Shown here: piece after piece, positions 10,961 through 23,250 of the stretch | How the letters are laid out: every line of letters starts with the position of its first letter | Position numbering within the stretch: position 1 is the stretch's first letter | From: Balaenoptera acutorostrata | Taxonomy: Eukaryota; Chordata; Mammalia; Artiodactyla; Balaenopteridae | NCBI RefSeq assembly: GCF_949987535.1 | Contig: NC_080069.1 | Location: 45,063,269 to 45,127,268, forward strand | DNA: 64,000 bases | Direction of reading: 5' to 3' | The notes under the pieces: model-generated | Told to the model about the DNA's origin: nothing | Databases searched by the model: none | The model's input: the letters and a program-made list of their open reading frames with translations, nothing else | Position numbers and translations under genes: made by a program

Positions 10961-11454
10961 TATTCTAGTCCCATTCACAAGGACTTGTTCTGTCAATGTT
11001 AGCATCTTAGTCTACATTTTACATTGTCTCTTGACGTGGTTTAAACTGTTTTGACCTTTGTACCAAAGCAACTAGACTTTGACCCTGTCATAATCAGCCC
11101 TCGGTAGCAAGAAAACCTGGGAAATGTGGGTCTTTAAAGGCTACTCAGCATTAGAGATTGAATGTGAAAGTGATTCTCAGAATGACAGAGAAGTTGGATT
11201 AAGGAAATAAGGATTCAGTAGTGCAGGAATGGTTTCTTCCTGTGTCGCCTAATGACAGAGCAAATTTACCTGAGTTCTCTAGGCTTGTTTCTGCATCTGA
11301 GATGATGCGTAATGAAATTCACATGCATCTGTAGCAACTAAAGCTGCTTAGATAAAATACTTTTTGGTACATTGCTGAAAGCATCATCCTTCAGATTATT
11401 GAAATGACAAGGACTCTTTTTCTGAGTTTTCCGTTTGAGGGGGTGGTTTGTATG
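10961..11454. other. Unique-looking DNA, no gene seen
   Basis: No repeat family or open frame of note recognised between the MIR and the antisense L1. Confidence 0.4.
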
Positions 11455-12035
11455 TGTTTAAAGAACATCTTTATTGAGAAACAATTCACATATCATAAAA
11501 TTCACTCTAAATTTAGAGTGTATATTTCAATGGATTTAGTATTTTAACAGAGTTGTGTAACCATCACAACTAATTCCAGAATATTTCCATCACTCCAAAA
11601 AGAAATTCCATATTGATTAGCTGTTTCTCCCTTTTTTCTTCCTTTCCTCCCTCCCTCCCCAATCCTAGGCAACCTCTAATCTTTCTGTCTCTATGAATTT
11701 GTCTATTCTAGACTTTTATATAAGTGGAATAATACAATATGTGGTCTTTAAGCTGCTTTCTTTAACTTATAATGTTTTCAAGGTTCATCCATGTTGTATC
11801 ATGTATTAGGACTTCATTCCTTGTTATTGCTGGATAACAATATATTGCATGGATATACCACATTTTGTTAATCTGTTCATCAGCTGATGGAAATTAGAGT
11901 TGTTTCCACTGTTGGACTAGTATGAGTAATGCTGCTATGATCATTTACGGACATTTTTTTTTGTATGTGGTGGTTTTAATTTCTCTTGGTTATATACCTA
12001 AAAGTGGAATTTATAGGCATTTTTAAACCAGTATT
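11455..12035 (-). mobile_element. Old L1 3' end (antisense, L1M type)
   Basis: Antisense L1 3' UTR and end of ORF2: 'catctttattgagaaacaat' near 11468, 'gttcatccatgttgtatcat' near 11784 and 'gtttccactgttggacta' near 11900. It is diverged, with no intact reading frame and no clear target duplication. Confidence 0.8.
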
Positions 12036-12164
12036 AAGATGACTTATTGAATTATTTTTGTAAAGGAGTAAACTCAAAGAGCTTTCTGCTGTGTAGAAAG
12101 ATCAGCACAAGAAAATATCTTGCTATTAGATAGGTTTAAAACATGTCTTTAAATAATTTTCTCA

Positions 12165-12265
12165 ATTGTTCCCACCACTGTGTTCTGAAGAAGCAAGCAA
12201 AGATAATTCCCATTTTACAGATGAGGAAATAGGTTGTGCTGAGAAACGGTTTAAATCACATATCA
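12165..12265 (-). mobile_element. MIR SINE fragment (antisense)
   Basis: 'ttcccattttacagatgagg' near 12207 is the antisense MIR core. Only about 100 bp remain. Confidence 0.6.
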
Positions 12266-12745
12266 GTCAAATGGGAGAAAAAGAAGAATAACAGTTGTTC
12301 TTGCATTCTTTCCAAAATTCCACCTGCTGCTTTACTAGGGTATTGTTGTGTTCCTATAGCTGTAGAAATTTTTATAAGATGTCTTATAAAGCTATTTTTG
12401 TAAGACCAGACTAGTTATATAGCAAATTGAATTTTCTTTTTTATGGATGTATGTGGAACTTAATTTCTATACTCTGACACTTGGGCTGCTGAGTGATTCT
12501 AGATAAAATTATAAAGTAGTATGCCATTGTACCACATTCAGGTTTTCAACCTCAATTGGAACCTCAAAGCCATTCTGCAGCTTTTGTTTTATTGGTCGAT
12601 GTCTACTTTAGGACGTCACAGGCTGTCAGGGGCCATAGGGCATCACATCTGATGTCTCCAGCAGGATCCCAGGCTTTTTAGTGCAAGGATTGCTTCATAT
12701 ATTTTTCACTGTTGGTGTCTACTGGGGTGACTTGCATGAGGGTAT

Positions 12746-12763
12746 TCAGTAGATTTTTTTTTA

Positions 12764-12797
<34 letters not shown>

Positions 12798-13135
12798 TGG
12801 CTGCGTTGGGTCTTCATTGCTGCGTGTGGGCTTTCCCTAGTTGCGTTGAGCGGGGGCTACTCTTTGTTGCGGTGCACAGGCTTCTCATTGCGGTGGCTTC
12901 TCTTGTTGTGGCGCACGGGCTCCAGGCACGCAGGCTCCAGTAGTTGTGGCACATGGGCTCAGTAGCTGTGGCTTGTGAGCTCTAGAGCGCAGGCTCAGTA
13001 GTTGTGGCGCACGGGCTTAGTTGCTCCGTGGCATGTGGGATCTTCCCGGACCAGGGCTCGAACCCGTGTCCCTTGCATTGGCAAGCAGATTCTTAACCAC
13101 TGCACCACCAGGGAAGTCCCTCAGTAGCTATTTTT
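12746..13135 (-). mobile_element. CHR-type tRNA-Glu SINE, antisense, plus target duplications
   Basis: A (TTTA)n/T-rich tail on the left at about 12753-12797 and a tRNA-like head ending 'gggaagtccc' at 13120. Flanking duplications start 'tcagtag' at 12746 and again at 13121, continuing into T-rich sequence with small mismatches. The element is about 360 bp. The tail sits on a (TTTA)7-like run. Short frames that start in it (for example 13021-13302) are SINE-derived and not genes. Confidence 0.92.
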
Positions 13136-15860
13136 GGATGACAGTTATCCTGACTTCCTTCCTTCCTACTCAGTTAAAAGAGACCATGATCAAACCCTTT
13201 GCAAAAAGATGTTCATGTGCAGTTTATCAGGCATTTAATACTGAGGTTTTGATTATATATGTCAGTATGTTGAATTACCAAAATATTTATATATTTTATT
13301 AATGTACAGACATTAACCAAGGCTGAATATTTTATAGCATTTAATATTGGTAATAATAAAGAGAACCTTAGTGTATTAATTATCTAATTTTATCACTTTC
13401 TTCCCTTTCAGCTGCACTCATCCAATCTAGCACTGGATCTGATCCTGGTGTTTTCCCTACTGAGCCAAAAGGCATCTAATGGGTCATGGCCCAGTTTAGT
13501 TTAATATTTTCCTTATTGGTTTTGGTTTGCTAGGTAAAGAAATGACTACCTAACTTTGATCTTAAACTTGACTTTGAAAATGGTGAGCATTTGAGGGTTT
13601 AAGAATGTGTCCAACACAAGCTACATGTGCCAGGGCTTCTTGTAGAGCTGAAAGTGAGAGGGATGGGTATAATCGTTGCCCCGACTTCTCTCTCTCAGAG
13701 TGACAGTCATTCATACCCTTTACCTGAAGGTTTTCATTTGTTCAGAAGATTAGTTGAGTGTGAGATGAGACAAACATGAGGCTGGGTCGGAAGGAAGCAG
13801 AGAGAAAGTGAGGTGCCCAGTCTAGTTGACCTCTTGTTTTATTTCCTACCATCTTGTTTGATTCATGGCCAAAGACTTTTATCCTTGAGACAGTGAGTAA
13901 ATCATAACACACAGGATTAGGCATTTCAAATAGCAGTTCCAATCCACCTAGATTCAGCTTTAGTCATATATTCATACATAGCAGCTTATAAGAGGTTAAT
14001 TTTATATGCCAAGATCTATGCACATGGAAACATTAATGCCAGAGGCTCTAGGATGGCTTCAACAGAAACGGTAAATATGTAAAATACAGTAAACATGTTG
14101 CTTTGAATGAACTCATATACTTTGATTTATCATTGGCAATTATCTTGACAGCTCAAGTCACTTACAGAAAAAATTTATACTGTAGGATGTATACTGCAGA
14201 ATTACAAGCTTCTCTCAGTCATTCAGTCTGGATATCATGTGCATATAATAATAAGTTAACTCGCACAATTTTAGCTTTCTAGTAAGTCTTCAGATTTAAC
14301 TCATAAATGCAAGGTGCTGATACCATAGTCCTACAAATTAAAATGAAGCCATTTTCTAATGACATTACATAGTTTAATGGTTGGATATTATACTTTCCAG
14401 GTGTCTCCATACTCTGTAACAATAAGAACTGGAAAGTTCAAAGCACCCGTGCTTCTATTTTAGCAGACAAAAGAAAGGTATTTTAATGGCTGACTTATAA
14501 ATGTGAATTATAGTTTTGCCAGAGAGAAATAGAAAGACAGGTAATAATGTCTGACTGTATTACAAGAGTATTTTAATAGTAATCAGCTTAATTCACTCCA
14601 CAAGGAGGACACGATCAGTTTTACTTTCCAATCACTTTCTTGAAGTTCATTATTGCCTGGAGAGCACTCCTTTACTATCATCAACTTTTTTATATTGGGA
14701 AAATCTCCAACTCCGTGAGTTCGTGACCCTATCTTATGTAAACCCTGATATGCCACATACTTTCTTGGCTGGCACAAAAGAGTTAAACCTGAAAGGCTAC
14801 AACCAGAGTTTACTCTTTACAGAAGCAGATTTCTGCTAGTGTGGTACTGCACATTTCATCAGCCACTTTGAGTAATGTGGTCTTTGGAGTGTTTTTTTCT
14901 CCCAAATAGTGACAGGGAAAGAGTCTAAGATGTAGCTAAGTGCTCCTGATGTGGCAGACTGTTTATGTGGCTGGAGAAGCTTCTGTAGAGGTCACAGGGG
15001 TGTGCTAGCCAATTATTGGGTGAAGAGATAGAGGTTTCTTTTCACAGAGGGAAGGAGTTGTAACATGAAGACTGTGGCCTCTGCTTTATTAGCTCTGAAA
15101 ATGTAAAAGGAACTGAGTTAATTAGCCCAGATGGGCTGAGATTTCTGATAATGGCTGGGCATTAAGAAGCAAGAAAATAAAAGGAAACAAGATGGAACAA
15201 AGGCATGAGGTGGAAGGAAGAGAAAGCCAGTGTTCTCTGAAATGGAAGAAAGAAAGCTGGGGCATGTGATAGTTCCCAAGGTCACCAGGACTTAGCTTTT
15301 AAGGCGCAAAGTCTACTCCTGGTGAAGTAAATATACAGAACACTAGACTTGGAGGGGGTTTCAGGAGTCAGAACTGCCTGTGACCTGCAGAGCCTGGAAC
15401 CAAGAGAGATATAAAAGGCAGCCACCAGGGATCACAGCCAAAATCAAGAGTCAACCCCCAAATTCAGAGTAAGCATTTCTCTAAAGGGGCTGAACTAAGA
15501 GGAAGAAAAACTGAAGTCACCAAGGCTAAGCAAGTAGGTGCAGAAGAGACATTTAAGTGGCAGAGCCTGGAGGTAGTTCCTAAAGAGATGGGGTATAACT
15601 TCATGTGTGTTCTGTTAGGGCTGGGGCGGGGGGAGAGACTAAGAAAAGTGTAGCACACTCAACTGTGTAAAGAGAAAAATGATCAGTGGCTTCCAAAGAG
15701 ATCCTGACTCTGGAAAGATATCAGGGAGATCCATCATTTGCAGGTACATAAAATATCTAGGAAAGAGACCTGGAAACTAGTAGGGTTGGTTCTCTGAGGA
15801 GGGTGACTGCATGACAGCTGCTCCAGCAAGAGGGAGACTTTTCACTGTATTCTGTTTTTT
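13136..15860. other. About 2.7 kb of unique-looking DNA
   Basis: No repeat family was recognised. Short open frames (13742-13942, 14583-14777, 15464-15658, all minus) have no recognisable domain. The segment ends in a T/A-rich stretch (15850-15960). It is one of the longest repeat-poor intervals of the window. Confidence 0.4.
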
Positions 15861-15971
15861 GTTTTTTTTTTTAAATTCTGAGCTATATAAATATAACTAA
15901 AGGGAAGTTGTATCATTTTAAGTTTTAAAAGGAAATTAAGTAAAATTAAAAAAAAAAACAACTCTCCTCCA

Positions 15972-16033
15972 GAGAGAGAGAGAGGGAAGGGAAGGGAAGG
16001 GAAAGGTAGGGAAGGAAGAGAAGGGAAAGAGAA
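15972..16033. repeat. GA-rich low-complexity tract
   Basis: An (AG)n run grading into GGGAA repeats, purine-only on the plus strand apart from one T. It could form unusual DNA structure but is a common genomic motif. Confidence 0.9.
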
Positions 16034-16791
16034 GTCAAATATTAAGGGGAAATAAGAAATGTAAGGTTTTTCTTCATGGTTTTATTTTTAGTTGGTAAAT
16101 TCACAAATGCTTCTAAGGCCAACAACTGTGGGTCATCTTTGCTATTTCCATCATGAGAATGGAAGGTGTAAAAATGTATCAGTGTCCCTATTCTTCTTTA
16201 AATGCGTATTTTATTTTAAGCATGACCATGATGAAAAATTAGGCCCATACTCAAGTGGGAATTACATATAAACAATCTGCTGGTCACTTAGCAGCATACT
16301 TAGTTATTCATAGTAAATCACTACTATAAAACATTTCTAATTTCATACTGATACATTTTTACTAAATGCTGAAATCACACCAAATCCTAAAAGCCATTAT
16401 TTGCTAGAAATACATGGTCCAACCCAGATAGCCCATAATGATTCTTGAAATAATGTTAGTATAGTAGTCTGTATAAGACAACGAGTGAATATATACTGAA
16501 GAGTGTTAAGTAAAGAAGGTCTAAACATGGTAAATCTTGGAGGTATCATGGGAAATCCACCTCTCTCCAGTCACTATGAACAGGTTCTTTAGAGAAGAGA
16601 AATTGCTATTGAATGAGCAAAGAGAGAGGAGAGGGAATGCCAGGCAGGTAACACCTAAGAACGTTCAGAGATGAACGTGGGGGGACTGGGTAAAGGCCAA
16701 ATAAATAGATGTTCTATGGGAAATGAATTGTCCACAGGATGAAAAGTAGGAAGAGAGTCAGCCTAGCAAGACATGGGAGAAGAGACAGGAT
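16034..16791. other. Unique-looking DNA, no gene seen
   Basis: No recognised repeat or coding signal. It ends at the target duplication of the L1 insertion that follows. Confidence 0.4.
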
Positions 16792-17312
16792 AGAATACAC
16801 ATCATGTTCAAGGGAATACTACTCTGCCATAAAAAAGAACAAAATGATGACATTTGCAGCATCGTGGATGCAACTAGAGATGACCATACTAAGTGAAGTA
16901 AATCAAAAAGAAAAAGAAAAATACTATATGATATCACTATTATGTGGAATCTAAAATATGGCACAAATGAACCTATCTACAAAACAGAAACAGACTCACA
17001 GACATAGAGATCAGACGTGTGGTTGCCAAGGGGGAGGGGGGAAGGGAGAGGGATGGGAGGGGGGAAGGGAGAGGGATGGATGGGGAATTTGGCAGATACA
17101 AACTATTACGTTTAGAATGGATAAACAACAAGGTCCTACTGTATAGCACAGGGAACTATATCCCATCTCCTGCGATAAACTGTAGTAGAAAAGAAAATTA
17201 TAAAGAATGTCTCTATGTGTAAAACTGAGTCACTTTGCAGTACAGCAGAGATTGACACAATATTGTCAATCAACTATATGTTAATTTAAAAAAAAGAATA
17301 CACATATGTTCA
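16792..17312 (+). mobile_element. 5'-truncated L1 3' end with target duplications
   Basis: The insertion at 16811-17294 carries the last part of ORF2 (frame 'YYSAIKKNKMM...SEVNQKEKEKYY') and a 3' UTR ending in a short A-tract. Near-identical duplications starting 'agaatacacat' and ending 'atgttca' flank it at 16792-16810 and 17295-17312, differing by one base deletion. It was severely truncated by incomplete reverse transcription. The 3' UTR contains a duplicated G-rich block. Confidence 0.93.
17033..17078 (+). repeat. Perfect 23-bp tandem duplication, G-rich (possible G-quadruplex)
   Basis: The 23-mer starting at 17033 recurs exactly at 17056. Each unit holds G6, G3 and G3 runs separated by one to three A/G bases, so the pair supplies more than four G-runs. 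It lies in the L1 3' UTR, where mammalian L1s commonly have a G-rich polypurine tract. Confidence 0.9.
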
Positions 17313-18384
17313 GAATGTTAAGCTGCACGGCTGCATAGCAAATGACAAGACTAAAAAAGCATGTTAGCAAGAGCGTGAGAATGGGATGAGGAACCAGACA
17401 TAGCGAGTGTTTCAATAAAAAATTGATCAGTAGTGTCAAGGCTGCATAAGATACCAGAATAATAAGGACCTACAAGACTCCTTTCATTCAGCAGCCATGT
17501 GTGACAGGGGACCTTAAGAGCAGAGCCAGTGCAGGGTGGAGCAGGAGCAGACTGCTGTGATTTGCAAGCTGAGTGAGGGTTGAAGCAGTGGAAACATTGA
17601 GTGCAGACAAACCTTAAAAGAAGCATAACTGTGAAGGAAATGAGGAATATGAGTGGCTAAAAGTGTCAAGACGGGGATTTGTTTTGTTTGTAGATGAGAG
17701 GACATTGAACGCTACATGGAAATGAACAGTAGTGAGAGGTTGCCGCTGTAGCGAGTTAGCAGTACGGTAAGGTGGCTGAGCGTGAAGGCCATGAGCGCGG
17801 GAGAATCAGCCTTGGAAAGAAGAAAGACATCTACAGACAAGGGAGGAAAGACTAAGTTCTTAATTCACATCCTATGGCCTCTACCTCAGCTTAAGCACCT
17901 TAAGTCCTATTAAGGACTTATTATTAAGGAGGTATTGTTATTTTCATGCATGTCTAGTCCAGAACCCTTACATATATCTGGATATCCTGCATGCTCCTGG
18001 GGAACATTTGCATGCTGGCCCTTCAGCTTCTGGAGGCAACGAAACTAAAAGGGATTTGGAGAGTTCTAAAATCAACCCTTCACTTAGAAGTACAGCAGTG
18101 AATGTTCTTAATTGAGGTCAAAGCAAACTGTCCCTCATGAGTCCCACTGCTGTGCTCAAAGTCCCTGTGGCCAACTCTGTGGGCCCAAGAACATGGAGAA
18201 TTATTGAGAAAAACGCCTAAGACCAGGCCAGTGTAAAACTCTTCGAGACAGTGCTGTAGGGAGTCTGGCCTGTACACCTAGTAAGGGAGGAGGGGGCCCA
18301 GTCTGTCTCCTGGGGCCAGTTTAGGTCTGAAGCTCCAGAGCCAATCAGCTGAGGACCAAGGGCAGAGCTGCATCTGTTGGAATG
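17313..18384. other. Unique-looking DNA, no gene seen
   Basis: Short minus-strand frames (17351-17626, 17514-17705, 18080-18277) without motifs. No repeat recognised. Confidence 0.35.
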
Positions 18385-18465
18385 AAAACTCCGTGGGGGC
18401 AGGTGCTTTGCATGTCCTCTTTAGTCCCTGGCACATATTAAAAAATGAATTGAATAAATGGAAGC
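18385..18465 (+). mobile_element. L2 LINE 3' terminus (sense, short)
   Basis: 'agtccctggcacatattaaa' followed by 'tgaattgaataaatgga' matches the extreme L2 3' end. Confidence 0.5.
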
Positions 18466-18739
18466 AACTCACCTACAGCACCAGCACAGAAGCATGATGA
18501 TGGCTGTGGTGAGCTCTTGATGGACAGCTCCCAGGTGAGAGCAGAGGATCAGGCAAGTCTCTGACAGCACAGCAGTAGTGCTGGGGAGCTCTGCAGAAGG
18601 CTTAGCAGGTGGGAGAAGGTCAGGAGTGGTCTCCAAGGGAGACCTGCTACAGCAGGTGCAGGTAAGTGTTGAGACTCAGACAAATTAGGGACATTTGTGT
18701 CCTCAGCATAGCAGTAGTGTTCATGATCAGCCATGCAGA
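18466..18739. other. Unique-looking DNA, no gene seen
   Basis: Short interval without recognised features. A 65-codon minus frame here shows no domain. Confidence 0.35.
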
Positions 18740-18850
18740 GCCTCAATTTTCTTATCTATAGAATGAGGATAATACCAACTCCTTCACATTTTTGTTGTGA
18801 AGATTAAATGACTTAGTGCTTAAGTGTAAAGGGCTTAGCACAGTTTGTGG
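18740..18850 (+). mobile_element. MIR SINE 3' part
   Basis: 'cctcaattttcttatctata' with 'gaatgaggataatacc' and 'taaagggcttagcacagt' is the 3' half of a sense MIR. Confidence 0.65.
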
Positions 18851-19459
18851 AAAACTGTTGGGCTTTAGGCAAGAGCCTCGTTCCTTCCCATCCTCAGCAC
18901 CTTGGACAGAGCAAGTGTCTGATCACCGTGGAGCAAAATGTACAGTGTTTGCACAGAGTCAAGTGTAGTTTCATATGTGAATGCAGTAAGGTGGTTATGA
19001 CAGTTAATTGACGTAAAGAATATAAGTGACGGTGAATGTAAATTCCAGTGCTTTCAGCCTGAATCAATACATATCAGGAGTAATGATCCATTGACTTCTA
19101 GGTAATGAGAGAAAGTTATGATGTTGTGAGTATATTATGGCTTCTTGGAACTTTTATTGCTTTCCCCATGCATTAATATAATAACAAGAAGTATGAATCA
19201 TTTGTTTCTGGACTGCAAGAAGCTACAGACCGAGGTGTTGATCATTCTATGTCAGAAAGTCATCTCTGAAAGAAAAACAACCAGTACAGTGCTATGGCAT
19301 TTACTGACAAGTACTTTAAATTTGCAGCTATCCATATTAGGAGATTTGTCTCTGGAATCATTTGGTTCCTGTTTGGGAAAAACACTTATATTAGAAGGGC
19401 AGTGTACAAGTCAGTCAAATGTGAGGATTGAAAATAAATTTTAAAAAGGAAAATCGAGC
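18851..19459. other. Unique-looking DNA, no gene seen
   Basis: A 99-codon plus frame (19145-19444) has no recognisable domain. No repeat recognised. Confidence 0.35.
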
Positions 19460-20010
19460 GTTATGTCAACAAACATTTTTTGTGCCCACTATGTACTGAA
19501 CTTTGTTCTAGGCATTAGAATATAGACATTCATATCACACATTCCCTGCATGAGGACATTCATGTTGTAGTCGCAGAGAGAGCCAAATTAATAATTAATT
19601 GGAAGGCAAGATGGTATATAGTAAGTTTAATGACAGGTGACAGTTTGAATAAGATGGGAGCTCAGAGGAGTAACTCTTAACACAAACTTGAAGAACCGTG
19701 GCAGATGGTGTCCCTTGAATGTTGAAGGTTGATTAAGAATTCCCTCCACATAGAGGAGAGATGGCGTGAGGCAATTCATAGGTGAGAAATAACATGGCAT
19801 TGGGAAGGGAAGAAGAAGAGGCAGCTGGAGGGAGTTTGGGAGACAAATATGCAGGAGGAGGAAGAATTTAGGCTAACAGTCTAACTTGTATGTTACGCTG
19901 AGAAATGTGGCCTTTATCTTTTAAGGGAACTCTATTGAAGCCATGACTGGCCATTTAAGAGTTTTAGGCAGAGTTAACACATGATTATATTTAATTATAT
20001 TTCACGATGT
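19460..20010 (-). mobile_element. L2 LINE (antisense, about 550 bp)
   Basis: Begins with the antisense L2 3' end ('caacaaacattttttgtgcc', 'ttgttctaggcattagaata') and continues to 'tggccatttaagagttttag' near 19950. That is the antisense counterpart of the L2 block seen in sense at 2.6-2.7 kb. One of the longer L2 remnants here. Confidence 0.65.
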
Positions 20011-20654
20011 AGTAGGCTAAAAGGAGGAGGATATTTATATGTCATCGGGGTGAAGCTGACTGGGCACTCAACACAGAGGCAGATTCCCCTGTGATCATCC
20101 CTAGTCTTTTATGGCCAATGTTCCTCCTCCTTTTTGGTTTCTCTTAGGGAGTACCATTGAGTAACATCCTGCATTCTCTTTCATTTTAGACATACCTAAT
20201 ATTCTCTTGTGACTGGGAGATAAGTGATGTTTGTATAATTTACATATTCATAGTCACTTGTTGAGGTTTTGTGTGGTATTAAAGAAGAACATACAAAATT
20301 ATCTAAAAAGGCTGTTAAAATATTCCTCCTTTTGCCAACCACATATATTTTTGAAACTGGATTTTTAAAAATCACTTACTTTAACAAAAACAATGTATCA
20401 TGACAGACTGAAGGCATAGCATATATGACAATTCAGCTGTCTTCTCTCAAGTCAGATATGAAAGAGACTTGCAAAAGATGTAAAATGATGTCATGCTTCT
20501 GGAAATTTTTTATTTCAGAAGATATATTTTCAATAACTTATTATTTATATTAGCATGTAATGGGTCTGTTTTGCCAATAAATTAGAAAATATTTTCTGAG
20601 AAATCTGTTTTAATCTCGAATACAGAAAACACCAGTAGATATAGCCTATATAAA
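20011..20654. other. AT-rich unique-looking DNA
   Basis: No repeat or coding feature recognised. Confidence 0.35.
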
Positions 20655-20745
20655 AACACCCTTTGGGGGTCCTCAGTAATTTTTAAGAGTGTAAAGCATT
20701 TCTCAGAACAACAGCAAAAACAAAAAATTGAGAACTATTGTGCTA
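20655..20745. mobile_element. hAT-Charlie (MER5-like) terminal fragment
   Basis: 'taagagtgtaaagcatttct' followed by 'ttgagaactattgtgct' resembles the terminal inverted repeat region of MER5-type non-autonomous hAT elements. Only one end is visible. Confidence 0.4.
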
Positions 20746-22334
20746 GAACAACCATGGTCGCACCCTTTCCAATCCCTCTCCACCAACAGCTGCCCCTTGG
20801 TCTCCCTTTGGCCTGGAGGTACACACATGAGCACCACAGTCTACCTCGAAAAAGGAGGCCCACACAGACTCTGCAAGTGTGTTCAGGACAATTTGGGTGG
20901 CAATTTCAGTTTCCCACGTATCCAAAGTCTGGTCTAGAAGAAGGAGGGCTGGGGGTGTGCACTCTGTATGAGCCACATGCAATTGCTCCTGTGGATTCCT
21001 TATTCCATGGGGAAGGGGCACAGTCAGAGGAGGGGCAAGGATGGGCAGAGACCCCTCTTGTTGGATATAAGGGTGGTACTGCTCACACTTGTACTTTGTA
21101 GTAGCAGGGACAGAAATGGCTCCCATAATTTGAAGTAACCAATCATTACCTTTTCGTAGGTCAACACTCTTTTCATTCATCTCAGAAAGCATTGAGGGTC
21201 TTTCTGACCCTCTCTCTAACCTTTGCCTACTACTCCTCTATACTCAGTAACTGAGGTAAAGAAAGAGAGAGCAAGTCTAAAAATGTACCAGTTCAACCCA
21301 TTTGACATATTCTCAAATTTTCAAAAGAATTCTGGGCTATGTTAGCTACAGGGCAGGTCTGAAATCCTCTCAGCAGATGCTTAAAAAATGGGCCAAGAAA
21401 GAACAAAACCCATTCCATTTTAAGCCAGACTGCCAATGTACGCACTGGAATCTGGGCCAATAATTCATGAAGAATGATGCTACTTACCAAATTGTTCCAT
21501 GCCTTTCCCCTTACATCCATCATGAGAAAAATCCTAGGCTCCAAGAAGCTTCAAAATTAAAGAAGACTCTAAGACTGAACTGGCTGAAAGCTCACCACTT
21601 TATGCTTTTTATCAATGTATATTAACAAAAACTGTATGAGAGAAAAAACTGCTTTCTGATATTTTTCACATTGAAACATATATAATGTAGGCTCTGCCAG
21701 GAAGAATGTATAGAGCAGTAAGATTCCTAGAGTCAATACTCACTGACAGTCTGAAGAGACTCTGAGTATTAAACACATAATATGGAAAATTGGTCAGAGA
21801 CTTATCTCTAGTTTCCATGGAAATTAACATATTTATCTAAAGAGTGATACAGGATAAAATTTCAGGATAAATTTCATCTAATGCAATCACTTTGCTTTTA
21901 GGAATACAATGTAGATGTTGAAGCTAAAGACTAAAGAGAAAGTAAAGCTGAAGTTGGAAAAAAACTGTCATAAAATCATCATACTAATAATTATTTTAAT
22001 AAATCTAAGTTTAAGAGAAGTCCTGTACTTAAGTTTCAGAGACTGGTTAGTGAAAATATTAATGTAAGATCTCTCCTTCTTTTTCCTAAACACAGTGGAA
22101 GATTAAATCAATTATTATGAACAAGCAATTACTAAGAAATATGAAATGAGAATAGAATGAAAACAGAATGAAACCGTTTAAACACACATTTTGGACTTAA
22201 AACATAAGTGAAAGCAAGTCCCTCAATGAATTTACCAAATTCTTTAATGTGGGCATTAACTGCTCTTGCCTTTTAGTTGTTGTATAAAATTATAATGTTG
22301 GTTGCTGAATGAGGCCTTTGAGGTACTCTGTTTA
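20746..22334. other. Unique-looking DNA including a 149-codon minus frame of unknown status
   Basis: The frame at 20743-21192 (minus) and an overlapping 115-codon plus frame (20754-21101) lie in a GC-richer patch. The minus protein has no motif that I can name and no apparent signal peptide. Two long frames on opposite strands over the same bases suggest base-composition bias. No repeat recognised in the rest. Confidence 0.35.
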
Positions 22335-22337
22335 CAT

Positions 22338-22560
22338 CGGTGGTTCCCATACCTGACTGATCATGAAATCATCTACTGTAATGCTTCCAGACTCTATTGT
22401 TCACATCATCTGGGGATCTTGATTAAAAATAAATATTCTGATTCAGCAGGTCTGGGGTGAGGCCAGCATTTGATATTCTGCATTTGAAACACATTCTCAG
22501 GTGATACGCTGCTGTTCTGTGCACCATACTTTGGATAGCAAACACCTAGAGACCTATGTA
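22338..22560. mobile_element. MER5-like hAT-Charlie element
   Basis: Starts at 'ggtggttcccatacctgac' (terminal-repeat-like). It continues with 'catcatctggggatcttgat', 'ctgattcagcaggtctgggg' and 'cattctcaggtgatacgctg', the layout of MER5A/B non-autonomous elements with palindrome-like ends. It is diverged, and the typical 8-bp duplication was not identified. Confidence 0.65.
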
Positions 22561-22623
22561 AAAATACAGATTCTGTGGTCTCACTCATAGAGATTCAAAC
22601 TTAGTGCAGTAGTACTTGAAAAG

Positions 22624-22660
22624 TTTCTTATTTTATAGATGAGGAAACTGAAGTTCAAAA
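22624..22660 (-). mobile_element. MIR-like core fragment
   Basis: 'tatagatgaggaaactgaag' is the antisense MIR core, only about 37 bp. It directly abuts a Tc1/mariner-type insertion, so the rest may have been separated by it. Confidence 0.4.
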
Positions 22661-22663
22661 TAG

Positions 22664-23250
22664 TACAGTAAGTCCCCTACATACGAATGAGTTCCATTCT
22701 GAGAGCACGTCTGTAAGTCCAATTTGTTCGTAAGTCCAATGAAGTTAGCCTAGGTACCCAACTAACTCAATCCTCTATATAGTACTGTACAGTAATAGGT
22801 TTATAGTACTTTTCACACGAATAATACATAAAAAACAAAAAAAACATTTTTAATCTTACAGTACGGTACCTTGAAAATATATTATTTTCAGACACTCAGC
22901 ATCCTACGTAAGTACTCTGATTCCCTGAATTTAACTATGATGAGCTAATTTTTTAACTGAAGACACTGTTTTCCATATTTTTCTCTTCCTGTTGAGAATC
23001 CTTCCTCCCAGGAATAAAAACTGGCAGATTTTTCAAGTCAGACATCCTGGGCTTGAAATAAAGATACTGTACTACTGTACTCTATGCAGTACTGTAAAGT
23101 ACACAAAAGCACAACCACTTGTAGAGGATGCACACATGTGACAATACATGCCAGACTCGTGAACTAACTTATGTGATTGGACATGCGAATGCACATTCGC
23201 ATCTTTGAAAGTTCGCAAGTTGAAGGTTCATATGTAGGGGACTTACGGTA
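22664..23250 (+). mobile_element. Tigger-like (Tc1/mariner, pogo type) non-autonomous element, copy 1
   Basis: The element at 22666-23248 (583 bp) is flanked by TA on each side (22664-22665 and 23249-23250). Terminal inverted repeats are 'cagtaagtcccctacatacg' at the left and 'tatgtaggggacttacgg' at the right. No transposase frame is present, so it is a deletion derivative. A second copy of the family lies at 42.3 kb in the opposite orientation. Strand is assigned arbitrarily relative to that copy. Confidence 0.88.
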
